A stretch of 41,155 nt of DNA. Source: Klebsiella sp. BIGb0407. GTDB lineage: Bacteria; Pseudomonadota; Gammaproteobacteria; Enterobacterales; Enterobacteriaceae. The stretch lies in NCBI RefSeq assembly GCF_024807845.1, contig NZ_JANUEQ010000015.1, positions 1 to 41,155 on the forward strand, read 5' to 3'. Position numbers and translations under genes: made by a program. The notes beneath the pieces are model-generated. The model worked only from the letters and a program-made list of their open reading frames with translations. It did not search any database and was not told the origin of the DNA. Shown in pieces: positions 32,923 through 41,086 of the stretch; the stretch's first letter is position 1; every line of letters starts with the position of its first letter.

Positions 32923-33228
32923 TTAATGGCCGATCCGCACCATGTCATTTTCAGTCAAACCGGTCAGTTTCATAATGGTTTTGCGGTCAATGCCATTCTG
33001 CAGCATGGTACGGACAATTTTAAGGGCAGTTTCACGACCGCCTTTTTCCATGCCTTTTTCCATGCCTTTTTCCATGCCCTTCTGTTCAAGCTGTTGTGCG
33101 ATGGTCATCAATTCGTCCCCATGTTGTGGTACCCGTTGTGCCAGTTCACGTATAAATGCCTTTGCGTTTGAAGTTTCACCAGCCTGTATTAGGTAGTGTA
33201 TCAGTGAAGCCAACTGCTGTCCTGTCAT
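32923..33228 (-). CDS. Possible nested antitoxin RpnS (C-terminal domain made separately)
   Basis: In-frame internal start candidate at M212 of the Rpn protein (ATG 33226-33228), which would give a 101-residue product beginning MTGQQLASLIHYLIQ. It lies at the apparent boundary between the nuclease core and the repeat-bearing helical domain. Its ribosome site is poor (GGCAGA). A second candidate, ATG 33106-33108 (M252, 61 residues, beginning MTIAQQLEQKG), has GGGGA seven bases upstream. Intragenic RpnS products are known for other Rpn genes; which start is used here is inference. Confidence 0.4.
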   Translation of the reverse strand: MTGQQLASLIHYLIQAGETSNAKAFIRELAQRVPQHGDELMTIAQQLEQKGMEKGMEKGMEKGGRETALKIVRTMLQNGIDRKTIMKLTGLTENDMVRIGH

Positions 33229-33861
33229 GTTTTCTGCCAGCAACAAAGTGGTCAGATTGCCCAGTAGACCTGACAATTCCCTGCGATGAATATGTTTCTG
33301 CAGCAGCGTCAGGGCTGCCATACGGCGGTGATCCATAATCTCTTCGTCGGGTATGACCGTAATATCAACCAGGGGGAAATTACCGCTGTATAGCTTTTCG
33401 GCCAGTCCGGGATCGTTAAACTCATCCAGCCAACGGGTTGAATACGGGTAGGGGCTACGCTTTCCGGTATAGAACAATACGGGTATCACTAACGGCAGCT
33501 TTTTATGCCCTGCATCCAGGTGGCGTTGCATGGCGGCAACCGAGTAACGAAGAAGCCTGAACGCCATATGCTTGTCAGGGGTGGACTGGTGTTCGATAAG
33601 TACGTGAATATAACCCTCATCACCATTTGTAGTACTTAGACTATAAAGCACATCGCTAAAATAAGGACGCAGGCTATCCTCAACAAAACTTCCTGACTCC
33701 AGTCTGAGGGTAGTGAAGTCACAGACCGCCTGCAATTCTGCTGGCAGATGTAGTTGCATAAAATCCCGTGCCGTTTCGGGATGTGTCAGAAACTGTTTAA
33801 ATACCAGGTCATGTGGCGTCGTAGTCCCCTTCGCTCTTCCCTTAGCTTTACTTTCAGCCAT
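32923..33861 (-). CDS. Rpn-family PD-(D/E)XK nuclease / putative transposase (RpnA/YhgA-like)
   Basis: Recombination-promoting nuclease family (YhgA-like, once labelled putative transposase). The PD-(D/E)XK core spans about residues 15-200: TTPHDLVFKQFLTHPETARD, D70 in YFSDVLYSL, and E90/Q92 in VLIEHQST. A C-terminal variable domain carries four-residue repeats, EQKG-MEKG-MEKG-MEKG (residues 259-274). ATG 33861 has GGAG six bases upstream (312 residues, MAESKAKG); an ATG four codons earlier contains that GGAG. Rpn proteins have been reported as nested toxin-antitoxin anti-phage systems in which the C-terminal part is also made alone and neutralises the full-length nuclease. It is surrounded by AT-rich DNA and replaces yigG/yigF, so it is an accessory gene. 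Confidence 0.9.
   Translation of the reverse strand: MAESKAKGRAKGTTTPHDLVFKQFLTHPETARDFMQLHLPAELQAVCDFTTLRLESGSFVEDSLRPYFSDVLYSLSTTNGDEGYIHVLIEHQSTPDKHMAFRLLRYSVAAMQRHLDAGHKKLPLVIPVLFYTGKRSPYPYSTRWLDEFNDPGLAEKLYSGNFPLVDITVIPDEEIMDHRRMAALTLLQKHIHRRELSGLLGNLTTLLLAENMTGQQLASLIHYLIQAGETSNAKAFIRELAQRVPQHGDELMTIAQQLEQKGMEKGMEKGMEKGGRETALKIVRTMLQNGIDRKTIMKLTGLTENDMVRIGH
33041..33076. repeat. 12-bp tandem repeat in rpn
   Basis: Three perfect copies of CCTTTTTCCATG on the plus strand, followed by a degenerate fourth, encode the (MEKG)n repeat of Rpn on the minus strand. The unit is a multiple of three, so slippage changes copy number without a frameshift. Repeat number in this helix is reported to vary between strains for other Rpn proteins. 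Confidence 0.9.
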
Positions 33862-34168
33862 GTATTTCTCCATTGTTATGGCAATTACCTGAATTAATTC
33901 TGAATGTCAGCCCGTCGGCTCAGCGTACTGTTATAAGAATAGAAACAAGGTTGAATTAAAGTATCACCTCAACTACTTAAGGCCGTTATTATTTAAAGTA
34001 AATAGCCTAATTAATGAGTGAGGAAAAACTAAAGTTTATTACATAGAATATTGTGCATTAAGAAAGAATGGCGTCAATAAATAAACACTGTGAGGATAAA
34101 ATATCAATAATATAACTTTTTCTATTTTAGTAGATGATAATAAATTTCAATTATTTCATCATTAAATT
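33862..34168. other. AT-rich intergenic region upstream of rpn
   Basis: About 300 bp of AT-rich DNA between the rpn start and the corA terminator. It should hold the rpn promoter (TATAAC-like -10 candidates on the minus strand near 33929-33934). Only very short ORFs of 10-15 codons occur. No attachment-site repeats or insertion-sequence ends were seen. Confidence 0.5.
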
Positions 34169-34196
34169 AAAGTTCTGACCGCCAGGCCAGAACTTT
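34169..34196 (-). terminator. Terminator of corA
   Basis: AAAGTTCTG (34169-34177) pairs with CAGAACTTT (34188-34196), and the inside can add GCC/GGT pairing. It lies 10 bp past the corA stop, and on the minus strand it is followed by AATTTAATG, moderately T-rich. Confidence 0.7.
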
Positions 34197-34206
34197 GTCA
34201 TGATTT

Positions 34207-35157
34207 TTATAACCAGTTACGCCGCTTAAAGTAAAGATAAGGCGCAAGCCCCGCCAGCATCATCAGGACGATAGCGGAAGGGTAACCAAAGCTCCATGTC
34301 AGTTCCGGCATAAATTCAAAGTTCATCCCGTAGCTGGACGCCACCAGAGTCGGCGGCAGGAATACAACTGAAACCACGGAGAAGATCTTAATGATTCGGT
34401 TTTGCTCAATACTGATAAAGCCCATTGCCGCCTGCATCAGGAAGTTAACCTTTTGGAACAGGGACTCGTTATGTGGAAGCAGAGACTCGATATCGCGTAA
34501 GATCTCCCGCGCCTGTTCCAGCTGACTAACCGGTAAGCGTGCTTTGCGTAACAGGAAATTCAGCGCTCGCTGAGTATCCATCAAACATAAACGTACTTTC
34601 CAGCCGATATCTTCTTGCTCAGCCAAAGTCGAGAGCGCCGCATCATACTCAGCGCCCTGCCGTCCTTCCATGATGACACGACTCAGCTTCTCTAAGTCGC
34701 TATAGATATTTTCTATTTCATCGGCCAGCTGTTCAATTTTGGTTTCAAACAGATCAAGTAACAGCTCAAAAGGATTTCCATCCACCATCAACTGTTTGCG
34801 GGCGCGCATACGATAGAGACGAAAAGCGGGCAACTCACGCTCACGTAAGGTATACAGCCGACCTTCACGAATAGTAAAAGCGACAGTACTGTTACCTGCG
34901 TGATCATCAGCATCTTCAAAAAAGAAAAATGAGTGAATATGCAGCCCGTCTTCATCTTCAAAAAAACGAGCTGAGGATTCAATATCTTCAAGTTCTGGTC
35001 GAGTCGCCAGACTCTGTCCAAGCTCTAGCTGAACGCGATCTCGCTCGCTCTCTTCCGGTTCAACCAAATCAACCCAGAGTGAATCGGACAGGTTTTCATC
35101 TTCATCCAGTTCAATACGACACAGGCGATTTTCTTCCAGTTGAAATGCGCTTAGCAT
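34207..35157 (-). CDS. corA: Magnesium/nickel/cobalt transporter CorA
   Basis: Pentameric inner-membrane Mg2+ channel. It has a large acidic cytoplasmic domain with the long helices [28 protein letters not shown], then two membrane spans near the C-terminus with the signature loop YGMNFE between them, ending in the basic FKRRNWL. I chose ATG 35157 ([12 protein letters not shown]; 316 residues, as in E. coli), with GGGAG upstream; an open frame of 32 codons continues upstream but is not E. coli-like. The gene is preceded by a long leader. Confidence 0.97.
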   Translation of the reverse strand: MLSAFQLEENRLCRIELDEDENLSDSLWVDLVEPEESERDRVQLELGQSLATRPELEDIESSARFFEDEDGLHIHSFFFFEDADDHAGNSTVAFTIREGRLYTLRERELPAFRLYRMRARKQLMVDGNPFELLLDLFETKIEQLADEIENIYSDLEKLSRVIMEGRQGAEYDAALSTLAEQEDIGWKVRLCLMDTQRALNFLLRKARLPVSQLEQAREILRDIESLLPHNESLFQKVNFLMQAAMGFISIEQNRIIKIFSVVSVVFLPPTLVASSYGMNFEFMPELTWSFGYPSAIVLMMLAGLAPYLYFKRRNWL

Positions 35158-35428
35158 GACCGTGACTCCCAATGCAAAAAATATCAGGGACTGTTCACTT
35201 GGTACACATTTAGAAACCACAGATGGTTCAGACCATTCAACAATCTGACTCAAGCGGAAAAGACATCACTGACAACCACGAAGGTTATCAGTATCAGAGG
35301 ATAGCCTTAGAAGTTGAACCTTGATGGCAGGTCATTGAGCCAGTATCTACTGGGTGTGTCCAAGGCGAGTATCCCGTTAGCGTAATAATGCCCGCATGTT
35401 ACGCGAGCAAAAATAAGGCGTCAACATA
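35158..35428 (-). promoter_or_regulatory. Long corA upstream region / probable structured leader
   Basis: Roughly 270 bp precede corA without a gene. A UUCG-containing hairpin, TGATAACC-TTCGT-GGTTGTCA on the minus strand (35270-35290), is followed by a 9-codon [12 protein letters not shown] (35237-35266). A 13-codon ORF, MTCHQGSTSKAIL (35294-35335), lies before it. In Salmonella the corA leader contains a short ORF, corL, and is under Rho control; either ORF could be the equivalent, but neither has a clear ribosome site. Confidence 0.4.
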
Positions 35429-35462
35429 CAGTATGATACTGCTCCAGAGCGGTATCATACTG
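35429..35462. terminator. Inverted repeat after uvrD
   Basis: The 16-base arms 35429-35444 and 35447-35462 are complementary except for one T/G position, around the centre CTCCAGAG. The first arm begins with its own small palindrome, CAGTAT-G-ATACTG. It lies 50 bp past the uvrD stop, so it may terminate uvrD, but no T-run follows on the minus strand (TATGTTGACG). A regulatory role for corA is an alternative. Confidence 0.5.
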
Positions 35463-35511
35463 CTGTCACACAGATATGATATCAATAATAATGGTATTAT
35501 TTATCTGATAG

Positions 35512-37674
35512 TTAGACCGTTTCTAGCCTGGCATAAGCGGCTACCAGCCACTTGATACCCTGCCCTTGAAAGGCAATTTGTACGCGGCTATGTTCACCGC
35601 TGCCTTCAAGATTAACGACCGTACCCTCACCAAACTTAGGGTGGCGCACTCGCTGGCCAAGGCTAAAACCGGAATCATTGCTGGAAATCGGTGTTCCCAT
35701 ACGCTGATGGCTGACAGGACGGCTGACACTCGCGCGTAACCGTACTTCTTCAACGCAATTTTCTGGCAGCTCACCGACAAAACGCGATGGTCGATGATAG
35801 ACTTCTTTGCCGTATAAGCGTCGTGTTTCAGCATAGGTAAGCGTCAGCTTTTGCATTGCCCGGGTCACGCCGACATAGGCCAGACGGCGTTCTTCTTCCA
35901 GCCGGTTCCCTTCATCCAGTGACATCTGGCTCGGGAACATGCCCTCTTCCATACCGACAATAAACACCTGTGGGAATTCGAGGCCTTTTGCTGAGTGCAG
36001 GGTCATCAACTGGACCGCATCCTGCCAGGTATCCGCCTGGCCTTCCCCGGCTTCCAGTGCCGCATGGGAAAGAAACGCCTGCAATGGCATCAGGTCCTGA
36101 TCTTCATCCTGATAACTAAATTGTCGCGTTGCGGTGACCAGCTCTTCTAAGTTTTCGACTCGCGTCTGGCCTTTTTCACCTTTCTCCTGCTCATACATCG
36201 TAAACAGGCCGGAATCTTTAATCACTCTGTCAGTCTGAACATGCAACGGCATTTCAGCGGTTTCATGCGCTAAGGCATCGATCAGCTCTACAAAACGCTG
36301 CAGGGCGGAAGCTGCGCGGCCCGCAAGGGCTTTTTCCTGGAGTAACGCCCTTGAGGCTTGCCACATCGTGAGCTGACGGTCACGGGCGGTTTGCCGCACC
36401 ACATCAAGCGTACGATCGCCAATGCCACGAGGCGGCGTATTCACGACACGCTCAAACCCGGCATCATCATTACGATTCGCCATTAAACGCAGATAAGAGA
36501 GCGCATCTTTAATTTCCTGACGTTCAAAGAAGCGCATTCCACCGTAAATACGGTAGGGCATTGCGGCCTGGAGCAATGCCTCTTCAAGTACACGAGACTG
36601 GGCATTACTGCGATAGAGAATGGCACACTTTTCAAGCGCACCACCTTGCTCTTGCCAGGTCTTAATGCGGTTAACCACAAAGCGCGCTTCATCCAGTTCG
36701 TTAAACGCACAGTACAACGAAATAGGCTCGCCTTCACCGCCTTCGGTCCAGAGCTCTTTACCCAGGCGACCAGCATTGTTAGCAATCAGCGCATTTGCCG
36801 CACTTAGGATGGTATTAGTGGAGCGATAGTTTTGTTCCAGGCGAATAGTCTGGGCACCTGGAAAGTCATTCAAGAATCGCTGAATATTTTCAACCTGCGC
36901 ACCACGCCAGCCATAAATCGACTGATCGTCATCGCCGACAATCATCACTTTTCCGCTGTCACCCGCCAGCATGCGGATCCACGCATACTGGATATTGTTG
37001 GTATCCTGGAATTCATCGACCAGGATATTGGTGAAGCGTTCGCGGTAGTGATTGAGAATATGCGGTTTATTGAGCCATAACTCATGGGCGCGTAATAACA
37101 GCTCGGCAAAATCCACCAGCCCGGCGCGATCGCAGGCTTCCTGATAACCCTGATAGATTTGCAGCCAGGTTTGTTCAACCGGGTTACCGTAACTTTCAAT
37201 GTGAGAAGGCCGTAAACCTTCATCTTTTTTGCCGTTGATGTACCACATAGCCTGGCGCGCAGGCCATTGCTTTTCATCAAGGTTCATCGCTTTAATCAGA
37301 CGTTTAAGCAAACGAAGCTGATCTTCACTATCAAGGATCTGGAAATCCTGCGGCAGTCGGGCATCCATATGATGGGCGCGTAACAGACGATGAGCCAGAC
37401 CATGGAAGGTTCCGACCCACATCCCACCCTGACTGGTACCCATCAACTGGCCAATACGGTGACGCATCTCCGCTGCCGCTTTATTGGTAAAAGTCACCGC
37501 CATAATCGAATAAGGCGAGCTCTGCTCAACCGTAATCAGCCAGGCAATACGATGCACCAGCACCCGAGTCTTACCACTGCCTGCCCCGGCCAGGACCAGC
37601 ATATTACTGCGCGTCGCGGCAACCGCATCGCGCTGTTTATCATTGAGGCCATCAAGCAGGTAAGAAACGTCCAT
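35512..37674 (-). CDS. uvrD: DNA helicase II UvrD
   Basis: SF1A 3'-5' helicase that unwinds nicked DNA in mismatch repair (with MutL) and releases UvrC and excised oligonucleotides in nucleotide excision repair. It also clears RecA filaments. Motifs: Walker A LVLAGAGSGKTRVL (about residues 26-39), LVDEFQDTN, GDDDQSIYGWRGA, LEQNYRST, LMTLHSAKGLEFPQVF, AYVGVTRAMQ; the C-terminal Tudor-like tail is VRHPKFGEGTVVNLEGSGEHSRVQIAF. ATG 37674 gives 720 residues (MDVSYLLDGLND), the E. coli length; an ATG four codons earlier has no ribosome site. A LexA box lies upstream. Confidence 0.98.
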   Translation of the reverse strand: MDVSYLLDGLNDKQRDAVAATRSNMLVLAGAGSGKTRVLVHRIAWLITVEQSSPYSIMAVTFTNKAAAEMRHRIGQLMGTSQGGMWVGTFHGLAHRLLRAHHMDARLPQDFQILDSEDQLRLLKRLIKAMNLDEKQWPARQAMWYINGKKDEGLRPSHIESYGNPVEQTWLQIYQGYQEACDRAGLVDFAELLLRAHELWLNKPHILNHYRERFTNILVDEFQDTNNIQYAWIRMLAGDSGKVMIVGDDDQSIYGWRGAQVENIQRFLNDFPGAQTIRLEQNYRSTNTILSAANALIANNAGRLGKELWTEGGEGEPISLYCAFNELDEARFVVNRIKTWQEQGGALEKCAILYRSNAQSRVLEEALLQAAMPYRIYGGMRFFERQEIKDALSYLRLMANRNDDAGFERVVNTPPRGIGDRTLDVVRQTARDRQLTMWQASRALLQEKALAGRAASALQRFVELIDALAHETAEMPLHVQTDRVIKDSGLFTMYEQEKGEKGQTRVENLEELVTATRQFSYQDEDQDLMPLQAFLSHAALEAGEGQADTWQDAVQLMTLHSAKGLEFPQVFIVGMEEGMFPSQMSLDEGNRLEEERRLAYVGVTRAMQKLTLTYAETRRLYGKEVYHRPSRFVGELPENCVEEVRLRASVSRPVSHQRMGTPISSNDSGFSLGQRVRHPKFGEGTVVNLEGSGEHSRVQIAFQGQGIKWLVAAYARLETV

Positions 37675-37772
37675 GGGCACCGCCATTAAAGGGATTGTAA
37701 AAATTCAGCCGAGTCTGGCTGGTCGTGTCGACAACAGGTATGCATCAGCTCACTGTTATTGAGTCTCAACCC

Positions 37773-37788
37773 CTGGTATTTTATACAG
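37773..37788. promoter_or_regulatory. LexA box upstream of uvrD
   Basis: CTGGTATTTTATACAG fits CTG-N10-CAG, with an AT-rich core and a consensus TACAG half, and differs little from the E. coli uvrD SOS box. It is about 100 bp upstream of the uvrD start, inside the yigB-uvrD gap, predicting SOS induction. Confidence 0.8.
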
Positions 37789-37799
37789 AGTTACGGTGA

Positions 37800-38516
37800 T
37801 TATATCAGCGCAGTCAAGGATGCCAACTGTGAAATTTCGAGATGAGGTAACAAACGGCTATCCTTTATCTGCATCAGGTCGCCATCACGGAGATTAATCC
37901 AGCACGCCTGCATGCCGCTCTTTATCGCGCCACCGACATCTGTCGTCAAATCGTCGCCCACGTGCAGGATTTGATCCAGCGGGAGATTAAGTTTTTCGGC
38001 AGCCAAATGGTACATATCCGCGAAGGGTTTAGAGCGCCCGTCAGGGCCGGCCCGCAGAATAAAGGTAAAGTATTGATCCAGGCCGAACAGATGAGGCTCG
38101 GCATTACCATTGGTAATCGCAGCCAGCGGCCATTTTTCAGCAAGTTTTGCCAGGGTATCATGCGTTTCCTGGGTAATATCTATTCGGCTACGCCATTGCG
38201 CAAAGCTTGCCATTGCACCTGACGCACCTTCGCTGGCTTGTGACTCAGTTAGCCCGATATCCCGCATCGCCAGTTCAATTGAGCGCCGCCGCCATTCAGT
38301 CACATCGTGGTAAATTTCAGGCTCATCTTGTAATAATGCCTGACGATAGCGTTCAAAATCGGACAAGGTAAAATCATTCAGGCGACTGTGATAGCCCTGA
38401 ACAAAGGCCATCAGCTCTTCGGAGGTTCGTCTGATCACGGGACGGTTATCATAAAGAGTATCGTCCAGGTCAAAAGTCAGAGCAGAGATCTGCCCCAGTG
38501 GGCGGTAAAAATGCAT
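37800..38516 (-). CDS. yigB: HAD phosphatase YigB (FMN / ribitylaminouracil phosphate phosphatase)
   Basis: HAD-superfamily phosphatase; the E. coli enzyme dephosphorylates FMN and the riboflavin precursor 5-amino-6-(5-phosphoribitylamino)uracil. Motif I is [12 protein letters not shown], motif II ITNGN, and motif [20 protein letters not shown] with [15 protein letters not shown]. It has 238 residues, as in E. coli. Its ATG shares one base with the xerC stop (TAATG), so it is translationally coupled at the end of dapF-yigA-xerC-yigB. Confidence 0.94.
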   Translation of the reverse strand: MHFYRPLGQISALTFDLDDTLYDNRPVIRRTSEELMAFVQGYHSRLNDFTLSDFERYRQALLQDEPEIYHDVTEWRRRSIELAMRDIGLTESQASEGASGAMASFAQWRSRIDITQETHDTLAKLAEKWPLAAITNGNAEPHLFGLDQYFTFILRAGPDGRSKPFADMYHLAAEKLNLPLDQILHVGDDLTTDVGGAIKSGMQACWINLRDGDLMQIKDSRLLPHLEISQLASLTALI

Positions 38517-39424
38517 TATGATTTCCCCCGTTTAGCACGTGGATGTGCGGCATCATAGATGGACGCCAGATGTTGAAAGTCGAGGTGGGTATAGATTTGT
38601 GTGGTCGAGAGATTCGCATGACCAAGCAGTTCCTGGACTGCGCGCAGGTCACCGCTGGACTCCAGCATATGGGTCGCAAAAGAGTGGCGTAACTTATGGG
38701 GATGCACATGGCTATTAAGTCCCTGTTTAACCCCCCACTCGGCAAAACGTTTTTGAACATTACGAGCAGAAATTCGCTTACCGGTTTTTGCCAGAAATAA
38801 AGCGTCATCATCAGGCCCGAAGAGCTCACGCAGTAATAACCAGTGTTCAACCCAGCTCACCGCACTGCGACCAACAGGTATGCGACGCTCTTTACTGCCT
38901 TTACCTGTCACCCAGGCATCACCGGTCGCAAGATCTAAATGCCGACAATCCATATTAACCAGTTCTGATAAACGTAACCCGGCACCGTACATTATTTCAA
39001 GCATCGCACGATCGCGTACCGCCAGGGGATCGTTAATATCAATATTCAGTAACTGATTAACATCATCCACATCAATGTTCTTCGGCAGCAATCGGCTGGT
39101 TTTCGGGGTAGAGATCCCTTTTGCCGGGTTGGCCATCAGCAGACCCTGCCCTATTTGCCAGTCGAAGAAACTACGCAAAGCAGACAGGCGTAATGCCAGA
39201 CTTGAAGCCTGTAAACCGGCTTTTCGGCTTCGTACCGCAATGGAGCGTACCATCGCTGCATCGCACTGGGCCCAGCCCTTGAGTTTCATCTCATCGGCCA
39301 GCTGTACAATTGCCGTCAACTGGCGCTGATAATTCAGGCGAGTCAGTGGACTGAGCTGCCGCTCCACCTTCAGATAACGTAGAAAGTCTTCGACACTCTG
39401 TAACAGTGGAGAAACGTCAGTCAT
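38516..39424 (-). CDS. xerC: Site-specific tyrosine recombinase XerC
   Basis: With XerD it resolves chromosome dimers at dif in an FtsK-dependent reaction. The catalytic residues can be numbered: R151 (GAGLRLSEL), K175 ([12 protein letters not shown]), H243 and R246 ([14 protein letters not shown]), H269 ([11 protein letters not shown]) and the nucleophile Y278 (IYTHLD). The N-terminal SAM-like domain covers residues 1-105. It has 302 residues (298 in E. coli). Its ATG overlaps the yigA stop (ATGA). Confidence 0.97.
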   Translation of the reverse strand: MTDVSPLLQSVEDFLRYLKVERQLSPLTRLNYQRQLTAIVQLADEMKLKGWAQCDAAMVRSIAVRSRKAGLQASSLALRLSALRSFFDWQIGQGLLMANPAKGISTPKTSRLLPKNIDVDDVNQLLNIDINDPLAVRDRAMLEIMYGAGLRLSELVNMDCRHLDLATGDAWVTGKGSKERRIPVGRSAVSWVEHWLLLRELFGPDDDALFLAKTGKRISARNVQKRFAEWGVKQGLNSHVHPHKLRHSFATHMLESSGDLRAVQELLGHANLSTTQIYTHLDFQHLASIYDAAHPRAKRGKS

Positions 39425-40119
39425 GGCCGCTCAACCCAGCGCTCAAGTAACTCAGGTAGCATCAGCGCTAACTCATCCAGCAGCCGGGTTCCCTGTCCTT
39501 GATAATAGTGCTGAGGGTCCCGACTACTAAAAATGATCACGCCCGCATCACCCCCCATCAGTGATAGCGCCACGGAGCCCACAGCTTTAGCCTCGGGTAA
39601 GAGCAGCAGTAATTCAGGGCCATTTAACGAACCCAGATAGTGCTGCTTCTCCCCTAACCTCTGAATGCGTAAATGCTCAAAGGACTGACGGCTGAGTGCT
39701 AAGTGAGTAAAACCAGAGGGAGCACCAATACGCCAGCTATCAGTAAACAGGCGAATACTGGCACCTGCAAGACCGATTTTTCGTGCCCAGCGTTGCAGTC
39801 TGTCCAGCATCTCTTGCAGACTCGAAGCAGATGCCAGACTCCCCTGTAATTGGAGTAAACGACAAAAGAGTGCTTCGTTTGTCTGCGCCTGACTCAACAG
39901 CTGACCAATATTTTCTTCAAGCGTATTGATATGGTTACGCTGACGCGCGAGATGCCATTCCACCAGAGAAACCGTGCCACGAATCGGATGCGGCACTTGC
40001 AACATTTCAACTTGCTGAGCATTACGAATAAAGAAATCGGGGTTACGCTGTAGATAGTCAACGATAGTGCTGTCGTCTAATTCTGGCTGTACGCCTTGCT
40101 GTTCCCCAATCTGTTTCAT
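39421..40119 (-). CDS. yigA: DUF484 (GAF-like) protein YigA
   Basis: A 232-residue DUF484 protein (235 in E. coli) of unknown function, always near xerC. The N-terminal part [29 protein letters not shown] is the conserved block. A helical linker at about residues 50-90 leads to a GAF-like domain ending in [36 protein letters not shown] overlaps join it to both dapF and xerC. Confidence 0.92.
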   Translation of the reverse strand: MKQIGEQQGVQPELDDSTIVDYLQRNPDFFIRNAQQVEMLQVPHPIRGTVSLVEWHLARQRNHINTLEENIGQLLSQAQTNEALFCRLLQLQGSLASASSLQEMLDRLQRWARKIGLAGASIRLFTDSWRIGAPSGFTHLALSRQSFEHLRIQRLGEKQHYLGSLNGPELLLLLPEAKAVGSVALSLMGGDAGVIIFSSRDPQHYYQGQGTRLLDELALMLPELLERWVERP

Positions 40120-40940
40120 AGATGTATAAACCCGTCATAGACATGTGTTGCAGGGCCAGTCATAAACAACGGTGACCCAGGCCCTTTCCAGGCAATATCA
40201 AGACGCCCACCCGGCAGTTCTACAAACACTTCCTCTGCCAGGATGCCTTGAAGAATACCCACTGCTACCGCGCCACATGCGCCGCTACCACAGGCTTGAG
40301 TTTCTCCTGCCCCGCGCTCGTAAACACGTAAGCGAATATGCTCCCGCGTCATCACTTGCATAAAACCAATGTTGGCGCGCTCCGGGAAACGCTCATGGCT
40401 TTCCATCACAGGTCCCAGAGTTTCAACCGCAGCAGTCTCGGTGTTATCAACCTGAATCACGCAATGTGGATTACCCATAGAAACCACACCACACATCACA
40501 GTTTGTTCAGCCGCACGCATGATATAGGTCTTTTCAGCTTTAATCGCTCTGAAGGGAACCTGAGCAGGTTCGAAGTTTGGTTCGCCCATATTCACCCGTA
40601 CCTGCTCGTCTTCTGTGACGCTCAGAACCATACGCCCATTCGCGGTACTGACATGGATTTCTCTTTTATTCGTCAGCCCTTTCAAGCGAACAAAACGAGC
40701 AAAACAGCGGGCGCCATTGCCACACTGGGAGACTTCACTGCCATCGGCATTAAAGATCCGATAGTGGAAATCAAGATCCGGATCGTAAGGCGGTTCAACC
40801 ACCAATAGCTGATCAAAACCGACACCCAAATGACGATCCGCTAAACGTCGGATCAATTCTGGTGAGAAATAAATATTCTGCGTTACCGCATCAACGACCA
40901 TAAAGTCATTACCAAGGCCATGCATTTTAGAGAACTGCAT
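40116..40940 (-). CDS. dapF: Diaminopimelate epimerase DapF
   Basis: PLP-independent epimerase converting LL- to meso-diaminopimelate for lysine and peptidoglycan. The two catalytic cysteines are C73 ([17 protein letters not shown]) and the one in [12 protein letters not shown] (near 217). ATG 40940 follows GGAG by six bases and gives 274 residues ([17 protein letters not shown]), the E. coli length; the frame stays open 14 codons upstream. It heads the coupled dapF-yigA-xerC-yigB run. In E. coli the lipoprotein gene lptM (yifL) precedes it closely; here repeats do. Confidence 0.98.
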   Translation of the reverse strand: MQFSKMHGLGNDFMVVDAVTQNIYFSPELIRRLADRHLGVGFDQLLVVEPPYDPDLDFHYRIFNADGSEVSQCGNGARCFARFVRLKGLTNKREIHVSTANGRMVLSVTEDEQVRVNMGEPNFEPAQVPFRAIKAEKTYIMRAAEQTVMCGVVSMGNPHCVIQVDNTETAAVETLGPVMESHERFPERANIGFMQVMTREHIRLRVYERGAGETQACGSGACGAVAVGILQGILAEEVFVELPGGRLDIAWKGPGSPLFMTGPATHVYDGFIHL

Positions 40941-40982
40941 TTTTTGCTCCATTATCGCAGTTACAAAGCACGATACATCCAA

Positions 40983-41086
40983 AACTATTCGGGTTACAGG
41001 TGAGCAATCCCGATGAGCTTACACTAGTAAGTGATTCGGGTGAGCGAACGCAGCCAACGTACCTGTAGCTTGAAGTATGACAAGTT
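40983..41086. repeat. Dispersed intergenic palindromic repeat, copy 1 (left part incomplete)
   Basis: This non-coding stretch contains ATCCCGATGAGCTTACACTAGTA (41007-41029), then GATTCGGGTGAGCGAACGCA, and ends with CCTGTAGCTTGAAGTATGAC. CTTAC/GTAAG pairing across 41018-41031 and ATC/GAT further out give a hairpin. I recognise the motif from memory as a short palindromic repeat common between genes in Serratia, Yersinia and relatives, but cannot search for it. Confidence 0.65.

Noticed and set aside
32926-33196. Plus-strand ORFs rich in FHAFFHAFFHA or FSMPFSMPFSM repeats
   Set aside because: They are antisense readings of the MEKG-encoding 12-bp repeat in rpn.
32923-33861. Calling the Rpn gene a transposase or insertion sequence
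   Set aside because: No terminal inverted repeats, target duplication or DDE/HUH motif; the family label is historical and the fold is a PD-(D/E)XK nuclease.
35158-35253. N-terminal extension of CorA by 32 residues
   Set aside because: Not seen in the family; the MLSAFQL start has a GGGAG upstream and the extension reads as leader DNA.
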